From Anodontia alba (taxonomy: Eukaryota; Mollusca; Bivalvia; Lucinida; Lucinidae): 64,000 bases of DNA. Of this stretch, positions 21,119 to 31,157 are shown piece by piece; the first letter of the stretch is position 1; the number at the start of each line of letters is the position of its first letter. The DNA lies in contig OZ024827.1 of assembly GCA_964016985.1 (NCBI GenBank), positions 81,233,835 through 81,297,834 on the forward strand, read 5' to 3'. The position numbers were made by a program, and so were the translations under genes. The notes under the pieces were generated by a model. It ran no database searches. It was not told where the DNA came from and worked only from the letters and a program-made list of their open reading frames with translations.

Positions 21119-21411
21119 TGAACATCTAAATTGCACTGGTGCCCAACCTGTTCCGGATCTTTGCAGTTAGAAAACAAAATATGCATGGTTCGCCCACATA
21201 AAGTGAAATTCGGAAAAGTCATTACTTGTATAATGTATATACGGACAGCGAAGGCCAAGCTCAACGTGTGCTTTTGCATAGCCTGATTAGGCTTTCTACT
21301 CTCCCTTTAACAAATCTTTGCAGATGGTAAGTTATATCAACGAACACCTCAGGTCCTGCTGAACTGGGCCTGTACTACTCGCATATACATCGATGACTCC
21401 TTTGTTCATGG

Positions 21412-21600
21412 CATGTCTCATTGAAGAGGAAGGAAGGACAGAATTCTATTTTTGCCCTTCGAAAAGGGGATCTACTCTATAAAGAAAGAGTTTGCTCCCA
21501 GAGGGAGCAAACTCCTTCCTTATAGAGTAGATCCGTTTTCAGAAGGGGATTGGGGTGCAATAATGTCACAAAAGATGACTCCCTTGACAAACATGGCGGC
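21412..21600. mobile_element. TTAA-B family foldback element
   Basis: The core GGGATCTACTCTATAAAGAA with AGTTTGCTCCC faces GGGAGCAAACTCCTTCCTTA. The flanks match TTAA-B (ACAAAAGATGACTCCCTTG, GGCGGAAATCCACTAATAT). Confidence 0.75.
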
Positions 21601-21834
21601 GGAAATCCACTAATATACCCATTCGCCTTGAAAGCTATGAATATTTGATAGACTATTTTATGTCAAAAGAAAGATAAAGATCTTGACATAACCCTGAGAC
21701 TGGCGTTATTCTAAATGGGACAAGCCAAGACATTCGATAATATAAATGATGCGAAACGTGAGAAAAAGGATCCTTATGCCATATTCGAACGCTTTTTCCG
21801 TATTCGTGGACATATTTTACCGTACCGACCGTAT

Positions 21835-22056
21835 ATACCCCAAGTATTCGGTCACGTTACTTTCTGACAATAATCATGTCCTAAACTTTGAACATGTCCA
21901 TTTTCAAATTTCTACTCGTTGATATGTCTGAAAGTTGGTGGATGAGTGGAACACAGTGTACATTGTGTAAACCCTGATCAGACGCCGCGTTCTTTGATGA
22001 CCGATCTGGTGCAACACTGTTTGCTTAGGTCTCTCTGTCCAAATACCGTTTAGAAA
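21835..22056. mobile_element. Tc-K type MITE, decayed
   Basis: TATACCCCAAGTATTCGGTC on the left and GTCTCTCTGTCCAAATACCG on the right surround a partly broken GATCAGACGCCGCGTTC hairpin. Confidence 0.6.
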
Positions 22057-23000
22057 TACAACATTTAGCGGGTAACGAACCGCCCTAATTGCTTTGATCT
22101 TTGATTTTAAAGATCTCTCTGCTGGTAGATTCCTAATATATATTTCTTAGTGCATCTATGAGAATATAAATTATTATACTTTTTATTACTCTATGTCTTG
22201 ACTTTGCCGGTTTTATGGGGCGTGTGCAGCCTCACAAACTACATAGCTGTATATAAAAGACTTAATAAAACCGAGTGTCCTACTTACGTCCTTATTTAGA
22301 TTTTTATTTGTCTGAGACTCAAAAGGCAGTAATGTTGTAACCATCGTTTGCGTTCAATCTTCCTTTCGGCTTTTGGAAATTCATTTGAAGGTTTTAATAA
22401 ATTTCATTTATAGAGCAGAAAAAAAATCAGAAGGGATTTTCTATGCATGAAAGCAAACAAAGTCTCAAAAATTGTCTGCCTTGTATAAAATGGAAAAAAA
22501 TCAACCAAAAATGTCCCATTCCTTAAGGTGAAAGGACGCATCTCAAGGAGAGACGATTCTAAGTTGAAAGTGTTTGTCGCCTTTCTCAAATCTTGACCAC
22601 ACTAACAGAAACTCGATATGGGTGTTCCATCTCAAGGTGGGTCATTCTGCAAGAAAATAAATTGCTCCCGACGTGGGGAGGGGACATTCCTGTCCTTTAG
22701 GAGTAGCCCGGTTGAGATGGGAAGCGACTACTTTCTAGTTAGGGTAGTCATCCTTGAATTTGCATCAATTCACCATGACAAATATTGACACTCATTTCGG
22801 CTTCATGTAGCCGTTCAAAGTCAGCATTCTCCTCTCTCTTTGATGTATTGGTATATATACTACGAACAAATGGGCTACGTCAAGCAAAAACGACCTTCCA
22901 ACATGCGCAAAATGCGCGAATTCAGATCATACTGCGCATGCGCAAAGTATCATCCGGGCCATTGTTCTCCATTCATACATTCTGTTAACGGACAGTGAAG
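22057..23000. other. Intron sequence with a decayed foldback near 22640-22760
   Basis: GGGTAGTC- and GTCCTTTAGGAGTAGCCC-type phrases near 22690-22760 recall TTAA-B. CCGAGTGTCC near 22270 recalls the CCGAGTC repeat. No exon is seen. Confidence 0.35.
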
Positions 23001-23225
23001 GTGTCCTGATCAGACTGACGGATGCGGATTGCCCGCATGTGCCCGAAGGCGCGTTTTCGCAATAAGAAAAATCTGCAGGATGTCCTTGGAAGCAAAGAAC
23101 ACATAAAAGAAAACCGGAGTCACTGTTTTATTGAAGCTGTTCATACGACTGCAGTATAGTGTATAGGGCCGCATATGCCCCTCACTGGCTTTTGCTGTAC
23201 TAATTTTTCCAAGATACAAGTAAGT

Positions 23226-23580
23226 TAACTCAAGTTATCTCGACCTCGCTTATCTCGAATAACCGCTTATCTCGAAGAGAAAATCTGGTCCCTGCCTAAA
23301 TATGAAAATCTAACAATGGGTAAAGGAATATTGCGGAAAAGAGGAGAAATTGCTCCCTAGGAGCAATTTCTCCTCTTTTCCACAATATTTCCAATATACT
23401 CGTATATCTAACTTAAAGAGTCCAGTTACACAATAAAAATAATATTTATTAAATGTGGTTATTCGAATTAATTTTTCCTCAGTTCTGCAAATTTGATATG
23501 TCGAGGTACGGATATCTCGAAGTATTTCGGAGAGTCCCTTGGGATTCGAGATAATGAGAGTCGACTGTACCAGAATAGAC
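23226..23580. mobile_element. Tc1-like MITE with a TTATCTCGA end
   Basis: The right end, complemented, reads TACAGTCGACTCTCATTATC; the left end is a weaker TTAACTCAAGTTATCTCGAC. The centre is a strong hairpin GAGGAGAAATTGCTCC / GGAGCAATTTCTCCTC at 23342-23377. Confidence 0.7.
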
Positions 23581-24127
23581 TCATTGTCCCCAACGAAGAA
23601 AAGTAACTGCCCTATGCATTACCCTTGCATAGCACACACATATACATTGCTCTTTATAAGCAGAGGATGGAGACAAATGTTTTTTTTAACTTCCACTACG
23701 ACAGATGTTGTGGGTACTACATTCCTATCGACATCACTTAGAAAGACGTTTTTCGCTTGGTGATTTCGTCGAAATGGAAAAAAAATTTGTTCTGATTGAC
23801 CATTTGTACGTTCTCTTTCTGTGCTTTCTTCTCCAATATTTAAATTGAAATAAAAATTACGACCAGAAATTTGTCTGACCAAGGCAATTTCTATAGTAAA
23901 GTAATTTTGTGGATATATATATATAGCTTTGTTTTTACTCCACTGAGCAGTGGTATTGCACGGCCCGTCAATGTTGGGCGATAAGGCCAATTTTTGTTAG
24001 TGCTCTACGAGTATAATCAAGCCGACTTTGTATCAGTTTTGAAGAAACATTTTGTTATTGGTCAATTCTTTCGGTCTCGTTTCCGATTGGTCGATTTTTC
24101 AGTGGTGTTTCGTTAAAGTGGTTGGTT
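23581..24127. other. Intron sequence, nothing recognised
   Basis: AT-rich, no exon seen; CATCACTTAGAAAGACG near 23727 resembles a phrase at 9525 and may be part of a further dispersed repeat. Confidence 0.35.
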
Positions 24128-24205
24128 TTTTCATAAAGTTAAGCAACGGAGATTGTGGTTAGTAGCTGGATGGGTGACCGCGGAGCTTGACTTCGTGGAA
24201 GACCC
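24128..24205 (+). repeat. 5S rRNA-derived fragment
   Basis: AAAGTTAAGCAACGGAGATT and GTTAGTAGCTGGATGGGTGA then CCGCGGAG follow the 3' half of eukaryotic 5S rRNA, including the internal control regions (GTTAAGCAACG and TTGGATGGGTGACCGC in the real gene). The 5' half is missing, so it is a pseudogene or the head of a 5S-derived SINE. Confidence 0.75.
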
Positions 24206-24529
24206 GACAAATGCATAGGCACTCGACGGAATATTTGTGTGTGTGTTTTTTTTTTTGTTTTTTTTTTTACAGATTATGAGATCTGGAAATATCCTCTAGC
24301 TCACTGTCAAGTTTCAATTCGACCGGTTGCGAAATAACAAAGACGTAAAACATCATATACCTAGAGTGTTTTATTGTCTATGGGAGTGACATTTTGCAAA
24401 TAACTTATTTCATAACCGATCGACCCGATGTTTGATAGAAAAGTAATGATAGGCTAACATTTTAAAATATGTACAAAAATCACAAATATACAGTCGTGTG
24501 CTTGTGGGCAAACGCTACAGAAATGTAAC

Positions 24530-24681
24530 AGGTGAAAAAATGGAAATAACATTTTCCCCCCGACCGGGGATCGAACCCGGTCCGCTGGACTCAAAGTCCT
24601 ACACTCTACCACGTCGCTATAAAAGCCGGCTTGTACCGCAAAGCAGTACAAGTGTAACATATATCTATACCCGGTGACATT
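24530..24681 (-). repeat. tRNA-Gln-like module, copy 1
   Basis: On the minus strand, TGGTAGAGTGTAGGACTTTG plus AGTCCAGCGGACC and GGGTTCGATCCC form a tRNA-like D arm, anticodon arm (loop CTTTGAG, TTG anticodon) and T arm. The 5' arm does not pair well with the 3' side. The whole 150-bp block is repeated at 24799-24942, so this is a repeat-borne tRNA relic rather than a solid tRNA gene. Confidence 0.6.
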
Positions 24682-24798
24682 CTCCCCCTCCAAATTGAAA
24701 TTCGTCCCTGAATTTCTAGGAGTCCGAGAATCACGTGAAATGAGACTCAAGGAGTTTTATGCACACATGTAGGTTATTTACGGTTGGCGCCAAACGTA

Positions 24799-24942
24799 AC
24801 AGGTGAAAAAATGGAAATAACATTTTCCCCCCGACCGGGGATCGAACCCGGTCCGCTGGACTCAAAGTCCTACACTCTACTACGTCGCTATAAAAGCCGG
24901 CAAGGCAGTACAAGTGTAACATATATCTATACCCGGTGACAA
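24799..24942 (-). repeat. tRNA-Gln-like module, copy 2
   Basis: Nearly identical to copy 1 from AACAGGTGAAAAAATGGAAA to ATATATCTATACCCGGTGAC. It lacks about nine bases near the GCAAGGCAGTAC junction and has one change in ACTCTACTACGTCGC. Confidence 0.6.
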
Positions 24943-25139
24943 CTATATGGGAGGTGCGTAGCTGCAAAAGCTGGTTATGTTTTACCGTTCGAGTATCCGC
25001 CCGCCCGTCCATCAGCACCATTTCCGCTGTCTAACTAGAGTAGTTATAATGCATTTTCTTGAAACTTTACTCGGGTATTGATGCTGGAGAGAAATTGTTT
25101 GGGATGGAAACGGGGAACAGAGTTATGGTCCTTGGATGA

Positions 25140-25500
25140 CTTCAAAATTTTGTTTTCGTCTCAAGTTTTGAGAACAAATGACTGGATTTTGATCAAGTTT
25201 TATATACACATCGATACTGACTAGACCTAGCTCGGCATTGAATACGGGCCAAATTTTATTAGTTTCAACAGAGTAAAGGCCCTTGATTGACGTCAAAATT
25301 GAATATACTGAACATCTTGAGAAAAAATTGATGGATTTTGATAACGTTTTATGTACAAATTGATACTGACATATAATGGATCAAAATTTATATATTTCTG
25401 ACAATTAAGACCCTTTACTGGTGTTAGCATTTTGATCTGTCTGAATATCTTAAAAATCAATGTGGATTTTGTTCAAATTTTATTTACACATATATTTACT
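25140..25500. repeat. Diverged tandem repeat, about 115-bp unit
   Basis: Three units share TGGATTTTGATCAAGTTTTA, then TATACACATCGATACTGAC, and a T(T)GA(CG)TC-AAAATT segment, at about 25150, 25335 and 25450. No coding signal. Confidence 0.5.
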
Positions 25501-25899
25501 AGAATTCACAGATACATTTGTACTTAATAATGGTCACATACATTTTACTTACTGCCCACCACGGCGGGGTATCATGCAGTGTCCAATACTTTTATTAATC
25601 AGGGATATTTGACACCAGTACTATGAAAATTTTAGAACTTTTTGAAAGCCAGTCTCCAATCTACCTGTCCTATCAACGTTTGCATACTTTGCAGCTATTT
25701 ATACTATGAGAAAAGTGCAACATGAACCATGTAAAACGTTTCAAACTAAACTAGAGCAAGTCGATGGCGCGCCATCGCATATCTCCTCGCTAGCGCCATC
25801 GCATATCTCCGTGCAAATCAAAATTCCAAATGCGTTCCTCCAGTCCTCATGCATAGAGCTATTACCTGTGAAAGTTTTAAGATTCTAGCTTAAGTGGTC

Positions 25900-25992
25900 T
25901 AGGAGCAATGGTGTGGCATTACAGATGGACGGACGGACGGACAGACGGGGGGTATAACAATATCCCCGCTTTTTCTTCACGGGGATAAAAAC
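25900..25992 (+). repeat. GGACGG run plus CCCCGC hairpin, element 3' end
   Basis: GATGGACGGACGGACGGACA, then ATATCCCCGC and CACGGGGATA. Same arrangement as at 5508-5592. Confidence 0.55.
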
Positions 25993-26214
25993 GACTTTCT
26001 GAAAGATGTCGAAAGCAGACAGGTTAGAATCACTTTGCGTGGAGAAACAGAGAAACGAAATCGTATATTTTGCTACATAAGGTAATGATCATATGGTTAG
26101 CAACGTTATAAAATGTACCAAATCACATGACAAGACACAAATCAACCTGTTCGGGTCATTTTCTGTTCATCGATATACTACATGTATCGACTATCCATCG
26201 AAGGTCCTGGTCAG

Positions 26215-26484
26215 CATTACGAGAACACACCTATTCAAATGTATTGAAATTTTACAACCAAAAAAGGAATTTTTTCAGATAAAAAAGTCTGATATTTTTC
26301 AATATTTCTGCTCAAAACATAGATTGTGGGTACTCGGCGAGGCGGTTCTAACGAGTACCAACGATCTATGTTTCGCCGAGGCACAATCTATGTTTTTGAG
26401 CAGAAATAAGAAAAATAATGTATACCCCTGTAAACCCCAGATTTACTACTTAAAAGTGAGGTTTAAGGGGTCAAAATTATATAG
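26215..26484. mobile_element. FB-A copy, rearranged centre and truncated right end
   Basis: It starts CATTACGAGAACACACC. The hairpin is scrambled (GGGTACTCGGCGAGGCGG followed by a second CATAGATTG-like arm). It stops at TTATATAG, where a different sequence begins. Confidence 0.75.
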
Positions 26485-26720
26485 AGGATCTTACACGAGT
26501 GGTTATTTCATATGAAATTTATGAAACGAGCCTTCAGCGAGTGTAAGATTCTCTTTATCATATGACCCTTTTAAATTGGATTTTTTCGCCTTTAAAGTCA
26601 ACAGAAAATGCATGGTTGACATGGACGTCGTCATGACGTTACTTGTTCCCGCCAAAGTGTTATATAACGTGTGGTTATACGATTTTTATAACATGACGTC
26701 ATATGATAAATTGGTATGAT
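26485..26720. repeat. Palindromic sequence following the truncated FB-A
   Basis: GGATCTTACACGAGTGG and GCGAGTGTAAGATTCTC are inverted around TTTCATATGAAATTTATGAA. Further GACGTC-rich segments (ATGACGTCATATGATAAA) follow. Family unknown. Confidence 0.5.
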
Positions 26721-27329
26721 GGACTGCGCGAATGTAGATTTTTATTTACATAAATCGAACCATTGCTCCAAACAAGGAACTGGTTTCAACCATTTTAAAC
26801 TGATTCTAATCAAAAGTGTTGATAGTTTTCTACATAAAAACATATCTTGTGATAATCTTTAGAAGCATCTCACTGAGGCATTTCTAATCAGTACCCACAA
26901 CATATGTTTTCATAGAGAAATAAGGAAACTATTTAAAGGACACTATCTCTTCCCTGGAACTATTGCCTAACTTGACAATATACATGAAGGCGGATGATTT
27001 TGGTAGGATATGTGTTTAAAAGAAACAAGAAAAAATAAAATAAATACTAGCTTGACATACTAGGAAAAGCGAGGATTGAAACAGATGTAGCTGTGACTCA
27101 TGACCGAAATAGCCCTTATCAAATTCCTTATGATCACGCTGATATTTTTATTCAAAAACTTGAAATATGCTAAATGTAGTCATTTACACCCTTATTCGAC
27201 CATATACCAGTAAAGAACGTTTACAAATACAATGTAACTTTATCTAAATGAAAAGTTCATCGGCGGTGTTGAATTACGTGTAAACAACAAAAGGATGAGA
27301 TGAAGCCCTAAACCTAAGAAAAGTCTCAT
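26721..27329. other. Intron sequence with an FB-A hairpin remnant
   Basis: TTTCTAATCAGTACCCACAA followed by CATATGTTTTCAT at about 26880-26915 is one decayed arm of FB-A. Nothing else is recognised. Confidence 0.5.
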
Positions 27330-27610
27330 CATCACGAAAACATACCTAGATATAATTTTGACCCCCTTAAACCCCACTTTTATATAGTAAAACTGGGGTT
27401 TATAGGGGTATACATTATTTTTCTTATTTCTGCTCTAAAACATAGATTGTGGGTACTTGTTAGAACGGCCTCACAGAGGCGGTTCTAAGGAGTACCCACA
27501 ATCTATGTTTTGAGCAGAAATATGAAAAATATCAGAGATTTTTATCTGAAAATTTTCAGTTTTTGGAGGTGAAATTTTCTATATACTTAAATAGGCATGT
27601 TTTCATAATG
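27330..27610. mobile_element. Foldback element FB-A
   Basis: Ends CATCACGAAAACATACC and GGCATGTTTTCATAATG. The central hairpin has mismatches (ACGGCCTCACAGAGGCGG). Confidence 0.85.
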
Positions 27611-27638
27611 TTCTGCGTCACAGATCTGAGTATTATAT

Positions 27639-27656
27639 CACACACACACACACGCA

Positions 27657-27700
<44 letters not shown>
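27639..27700. repeat. Compound (CA)n(CG)n(GA)n microsatellite
   Basis: CACACACACACACGCACGCG, CGCGCGCGCG and then 30 bases of GA follow one another directly beside the left TTAA of the next MITE. Confidence 0.95.
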
Positions 27701-27701
<1 letters not shown>

Positions 27702-27703
27702 AA

Positions 27704-27908
27704 TTAACCCTAGTCCTGTTGAACCCGGATATGTCTTGCCTTTGCAAACAGTGTAGACCCAGATTCTGAAGAAGCCAACTGATCTGGATCTGCACTGTTT
27801 GCCATTAAGTATATGAATTTATATCAACAATTTCGATCAAGTAATTTGATTGGCCGAAAACTAGAAATGGGCGTGACATCTTAATTTATTCAGCAGGACA
27901 AGGATTAA
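27704..27908. mobile_element. piggyBac-like MITE (family TTAA-D), reverse orientation
   Basis: Ends TTAACCCTAGTCCTGTTGAA and TTCAGCAGGACAAGGATTAA. The interior is the D family in reverse (TCAAGTAATTTGATTGGCCG). Confidence 0.82.
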
Positions 27909-27987
27909 ATCATTTTGCATTTGAATATGTACAAATTATTAAGTGTAAACTAGTGCTAATATAATATGGAGAAAAAATTGCACAAAC

Positions 27988-28045
27988 CTTCGGCTGTGGC
28001 TGAATAACAAATAGCAAGAAGTGTTAAGACAACAGCGGAATTCAT
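27988..28045 (-). CDS. LRP-like gene, exon 1: signal peptide
   Basis: The frame starts at the ATG ending at 28043 and reads MNSAVVLTLLAICYSATAE, a classic short secretory signal with a small-residue cleavage context. It leaves in phase 1 at GAAG/GTTTGTG, matching the phase needed by exon 2. Together exons 1-6 give 349 residues of a secreted or type I membrane protein: signal, YWTD propeller (WTD motifs near residues 127, 175 and 221), EGF domain. No LDL-receptor class A repeats precede the propeller, which recalls the LRP5/6 order, but which LRP it is cannot be settled from this part. The 5' UTR and promoter are not identified; the region above 28045 has no obvious TATA box. Confidence 0.75.
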
Positions 28046-28852
28046 TTCCCGAACTGGTTATAATCCTCCTTTTAAGTTCTGGCCACCTTTCCTAGCCGTC
28101 AATGCAGCCTCATTCTGCAACTTGCTTTGAGATCTTTCGTTCAAACTTACACCATAAAAAAATAAAACTGCTGGTAACCCACCCGTAACGTTCAAACTAC
28201 GGCGCAGCAAATGAAGGTTAAATTTAGTCAGCAGACGATATTACTTTTCAAGCACAGGTAAAATTGAGTTTATATACCAAATCTAGTGATACAATATTCA
28301 TAAGAAAATTTCTATTTTCAGATTGACATTCTGCGTCTCAAATAAAATCACTCGGTTGAAGTGAGTTTTCCTATCCGGATCATTCTAAACTATGATTAGG
28401 ATTTATTGTTACACTCAAAAAGTACACTAACTACATTATGTCAAAACATAAAGCGACTTTAGGCATAGTCAGTTCCTGACAATGCCAAACCGATTTTCGC
28501 GCATGCGCAGTTCAAGTAGAGCAAAAGGTCAGGTGTGTAAAGTATTTTATTTCTGTCAATATTTCCTGAAAAAAATGAGTCATTACGCAAAAACTTTACC
28601 GCCAGAAACACAAAAACGACACAACGACAAATTAAAGTGCACGTCTAACCAAAAATATTGATATTTTTTTCCGATTTCTTCACAAACATCGTATGAGTCT
28701 CAACGTGCATTTGTGATGAAAATTTCTCTGATGAAGCTGCTAAGCTAGAAAGGGCCACTTATCTGTTAAAATTAGTTGAGTAACTTAAGGGTTATCTAGT
28801 TAGTTTTAATTATTACCTTGTTTTATAGAAAATCCTGTATTTAATGCAAGGA
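28046..28852. other. Sequence upstream of the LRP-like gene
   Basis: It would hold the 5' UTR and promoter of the LRP-like gene. I see no TATA box, CpG island or repeat family that I can support; a GCGCATGCGCA palindrome lies at about 28499-28509. Confidence 0.4.
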
Positions 28853-28965
28853 GTGTAGACCCTGATCAGACGCCGCGTTTTGCGGCGTCTGATCTGGATC
28901 TGCACTGTTTGCAAATGTCCCTTTTATGGGACGCCAGGCCTACATGGGTTATGGGGACTTGTAGG
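28853..28965. mobile_element. Fragment of a TTAA-C MITE, reverse orientation
   Basis: The hairpin CAGACGCCGCGTTTTGCGGC/GTCTG and the right part GCAAATGTCCCTTTTATGGG then ACGCCAGGC are the TTAA-C left end in reverse. Confidence 0.65.
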
Positions 28966-29518
28966 ATTCTCCAAAATATAACATGCATTTTTATTACATA
29001 TAGAGGATATCTGCGAATTTCGAATCAATCTGATGACAGGAATAAAATATATTGCCAATAAAAGCTTAGACTGGCTCCAGTCGTTTTTGTTTTATATCTA
29101 TTATTCTCTTTCTCTACATTATTTTTTTTATCATGATCCTCTTTAATCCAACTTCAAGTTACCTATGGCTGAACAAAAACTTTCTAGCCAAGGGACTAAA
29201 GTAAACAAAAATTCTACAAGCTATACAAGTGTTGTGTCCCCTCAAAAAAAGAAGAAAAAGAAAGAAAAGAAAAATAAAGAAAGGGTCTGGGGCCAGACTG
29301 ATAAAAGCTATGCCGTTGTTAATTCTACGTCTGAAATCGTTGCAACTTTGTAAAAAATTGCCGAATCAAATAGCCATAACCAGGCGCACATCTTCACAAC
29401 ATGGTAAACACAAATCTGCAAAATCACAAAAGAATCCGATGTAAGATGTAGGGGTCTGCGTGGGGAGTGAGGAAGAGGAGGGTGAAGGTTGCTGACACAA
29501 GCGTTACAGATAGAAATT
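28966..29518. other. Sequence with a Lys-rich open frame, nothing supported
   Basis: A plus-strand open frame at 29165-29353 is dominated by a run of Lys codons (AAG/AAA) and shows no domain. It could be a LINE ORF1 scrap, but nothing supports that firmly. Confidence 0.3.
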
Positions 29519-29783
29519 CATCACGAAAACACGCCTATATAATTTTGACTCCCTTAAACCCCACCTTTATATAGTAAAACTGGGGTTTACAGGGGTATAC
29601 GTTATTTTTCTTATATTGCTCAAAAACATAGATTGTGGGTACTCGCTGAGGCGGTTCTAACGATTACCCACAATCTATGTTTTGATCAGAAATGTGAAAA
29701 ATATCAGTGTTTTTTTATCTGAAAATTTTCAGTTTTTGGATGTGAAAATTTCTATATATTTGAATAGGCGTGTTTTCGTAATG
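29519..29783. mobile_element. Foldback element FB-A, hairpin tip deleted
   Basis: Ends CATCACGAAAACACGCC and GGCGTGTTTTCGTAATG. The left hairpin arm has lost the TTAGAACCGCC segment (GGGTACTCGCTGAGGCGG). Confidence 0.85.
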
Positions 29784-29939
29784 CAACGTCTGAAAGTACG
29801 TAGGAGGTGTTGGGGACACACGATTTGAAAAGGAAACAAACGCACACACAAATATGCACGGACATACGTAAACATATGCGGACGGACGAGAATAATTTCT
29901 ATAGCTCTCCTCCGCCTACCACAGGAGATAATAATAGAC

Positions 29940-30405
29940 TGGCTGCAGTCTCTAGTGACAAAATAATTTTTCTTATAATCTGTTTAAACTTACTTACTTA
30001 CTTACTTACTTAATAATCCACTAAAATTAAACTAAAGTAATATCATGACTATAAAGGCTGGTCACTAGTGACTGTAATAGTCATGTGTTGTAGACCCTGA
30101 GCGGGATGGCTAACACAGTACACAAGACCCAGAAGGGATGGTTACATTTTATTCTTCTGTGCTATCTAAGAACACTCGCTGAATACCTACTAACAGTAAT
30201 TTGCATATTGTTTTATAACACATACATACACTCACGCTCACCATTCGTAATTCTATTAGGGAGGCGGAGTCTTCAGAATTACTGGCATTTTAGTAAACCT
30301 ACTACAGTGACCAGCCTTTATAGTCATGATATTTTTTGGTTTTATATCAGTGGATTATCAAACAGGATTATGAGAAAAATATTTAGTCACTGGAGACTGG
30401 CGCCA
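29940..30405. mobile_element. Nested inverted-repeat structure
   Basis: Outer arms: AGACTGGCTGCAGTCTCTAG (29938) and its near-complement ACTGGAGACTGGCGCCAGTC (30381). Inner arms: about 55 bp, TAATCCACTAAAA...AATATCATGACTATAAAGGC (30014-30066) and the complement GCCTTTATAGTCATGATATT...GTGGATTA (30304-30357), the innermost 28 bp perfect. A TTAC tetranucleotide run (29989-30011) lies between outer and inner left arms. The open frame 30106-30411 has no recognisable domain. Confidence 0.7.
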
Positions 30406-30494
30406 GTCTAGAGATAATAAATACAGATATCTCGAGAAAGGAGAAGAGAAACAACGATACGAGGGGTATTCAGTAATTAATCTCACAGACAGAA

Positions 30495-30727
30495 TTAACC
30501 CTTAAGATGCCAAACACAACTTTGTCTTCTGCCGGTTACTTTAAAAGCCATTGTTACAAACAGTATGGACCCAGATCAGACTGCTTCTCTAGGAGCAGTT
30601 TGATCTAGGTCCATACTGTTTGCCTATATGCAAAAAGTATGTTTTAAAAGTTTGCAAGAAGATGCAGCAGACGACATAAACAGTTGACATTTTCAAATAT
30701 AGATTTGTTTGGCATCTTAAGGGTTAA
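30495..30727. mobile_element. piggyBac-like MITE with 20-bp inverted ends
   Basis: It is bounded by TTAACCCTTAAGATGCCAAA and its complement TTTGGCATCTTAAGGGTTAA, separated by a C/AAC difference. The core hairpin is TATGGACCCAGATCAGACTG / CAGTTTGATCTAGGTCCATA. Confidence 0.88.
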
Positions 30728-30932
30728 GGGGAATGTATATACTTTAGGGGAGACAACTCTTGCAAAAGGGTTTTGCCTACCTTCTGAAAAGTGGGTCTAC
30801 TTACAAAGGAAATAATTTGCTTCTTTTTCAGAAGACAGTTGAAGTGCAGGATGAAAAAAAGCAAGTCGCAGACGTTGTCTCTTTTATCGAGAAGCGATTG
30901 AAAAATCTCTCAAATATATCAAGTCCCTTTAA
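30724..30932. mobile_element. TTAA-B element sharing TTAA with both neighbours
   Basis: It starts TTAAGGGGAATGTATATACT at the TTAA that ends the preceding element and finishes AAGTCCCTTTAA. The core hairpin is disrupted (AAAGGAAATAATTTGCTTC, then unrelated sequence). Confidence 0.72.
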
Positions 30933-31135
30933 ATCTTTCGGTGCCAAATTTTAGACATTTGTCGTCTGCTTTGTTTTGTTTTAATAAACTATCGATTGAA
31001 AAGAAGTTTATATGTAAAGTTAAAAACTGATTGTCAAACTTGTCAAACAGCGTAGATCCAGATGAGACGGTCTCATCTGAATCTATGCTGTTTGCAAAAG
31101 CCTATTGTTATCGCCTGTGGCAGTGAAAGAGTTAA
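30929..31135. mobile_element. TTAA-type MITE with CTTTCGGTGCCA end
   Basis: It starts TTAAATCTTTCGGTGCCAAA at the TTAA that closes the TTAA-B copy and ends TGGCAGTGAAAGAGTTAA. The inner hairpin is AGATCCAGATGAGACGG / TCTCATCTGAATCT. The same family is nested in the element at 13728-14168. Confidence 0.78.
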
Positions 31136-31157
31136 ACTCCAGTTGTTTCCCCAGCTG

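Noticed and set aside
24530..24942. Pair of real tRNA-Gln genes
   Set aside because: The acceptor stem does not pair well and both copies are carried in a repeated block, more like SINE relics.
29165..29444. Lys-rich open frames as a possible small gene
   Set aside because: The frames are driven by an A-rich run and lack splice sites or homology that I can name.
30106..30411. 101-codon open frame as a gene
   Set aside because: It lies between the arms of an inverted-repeat element and shows no domain or codon bias.
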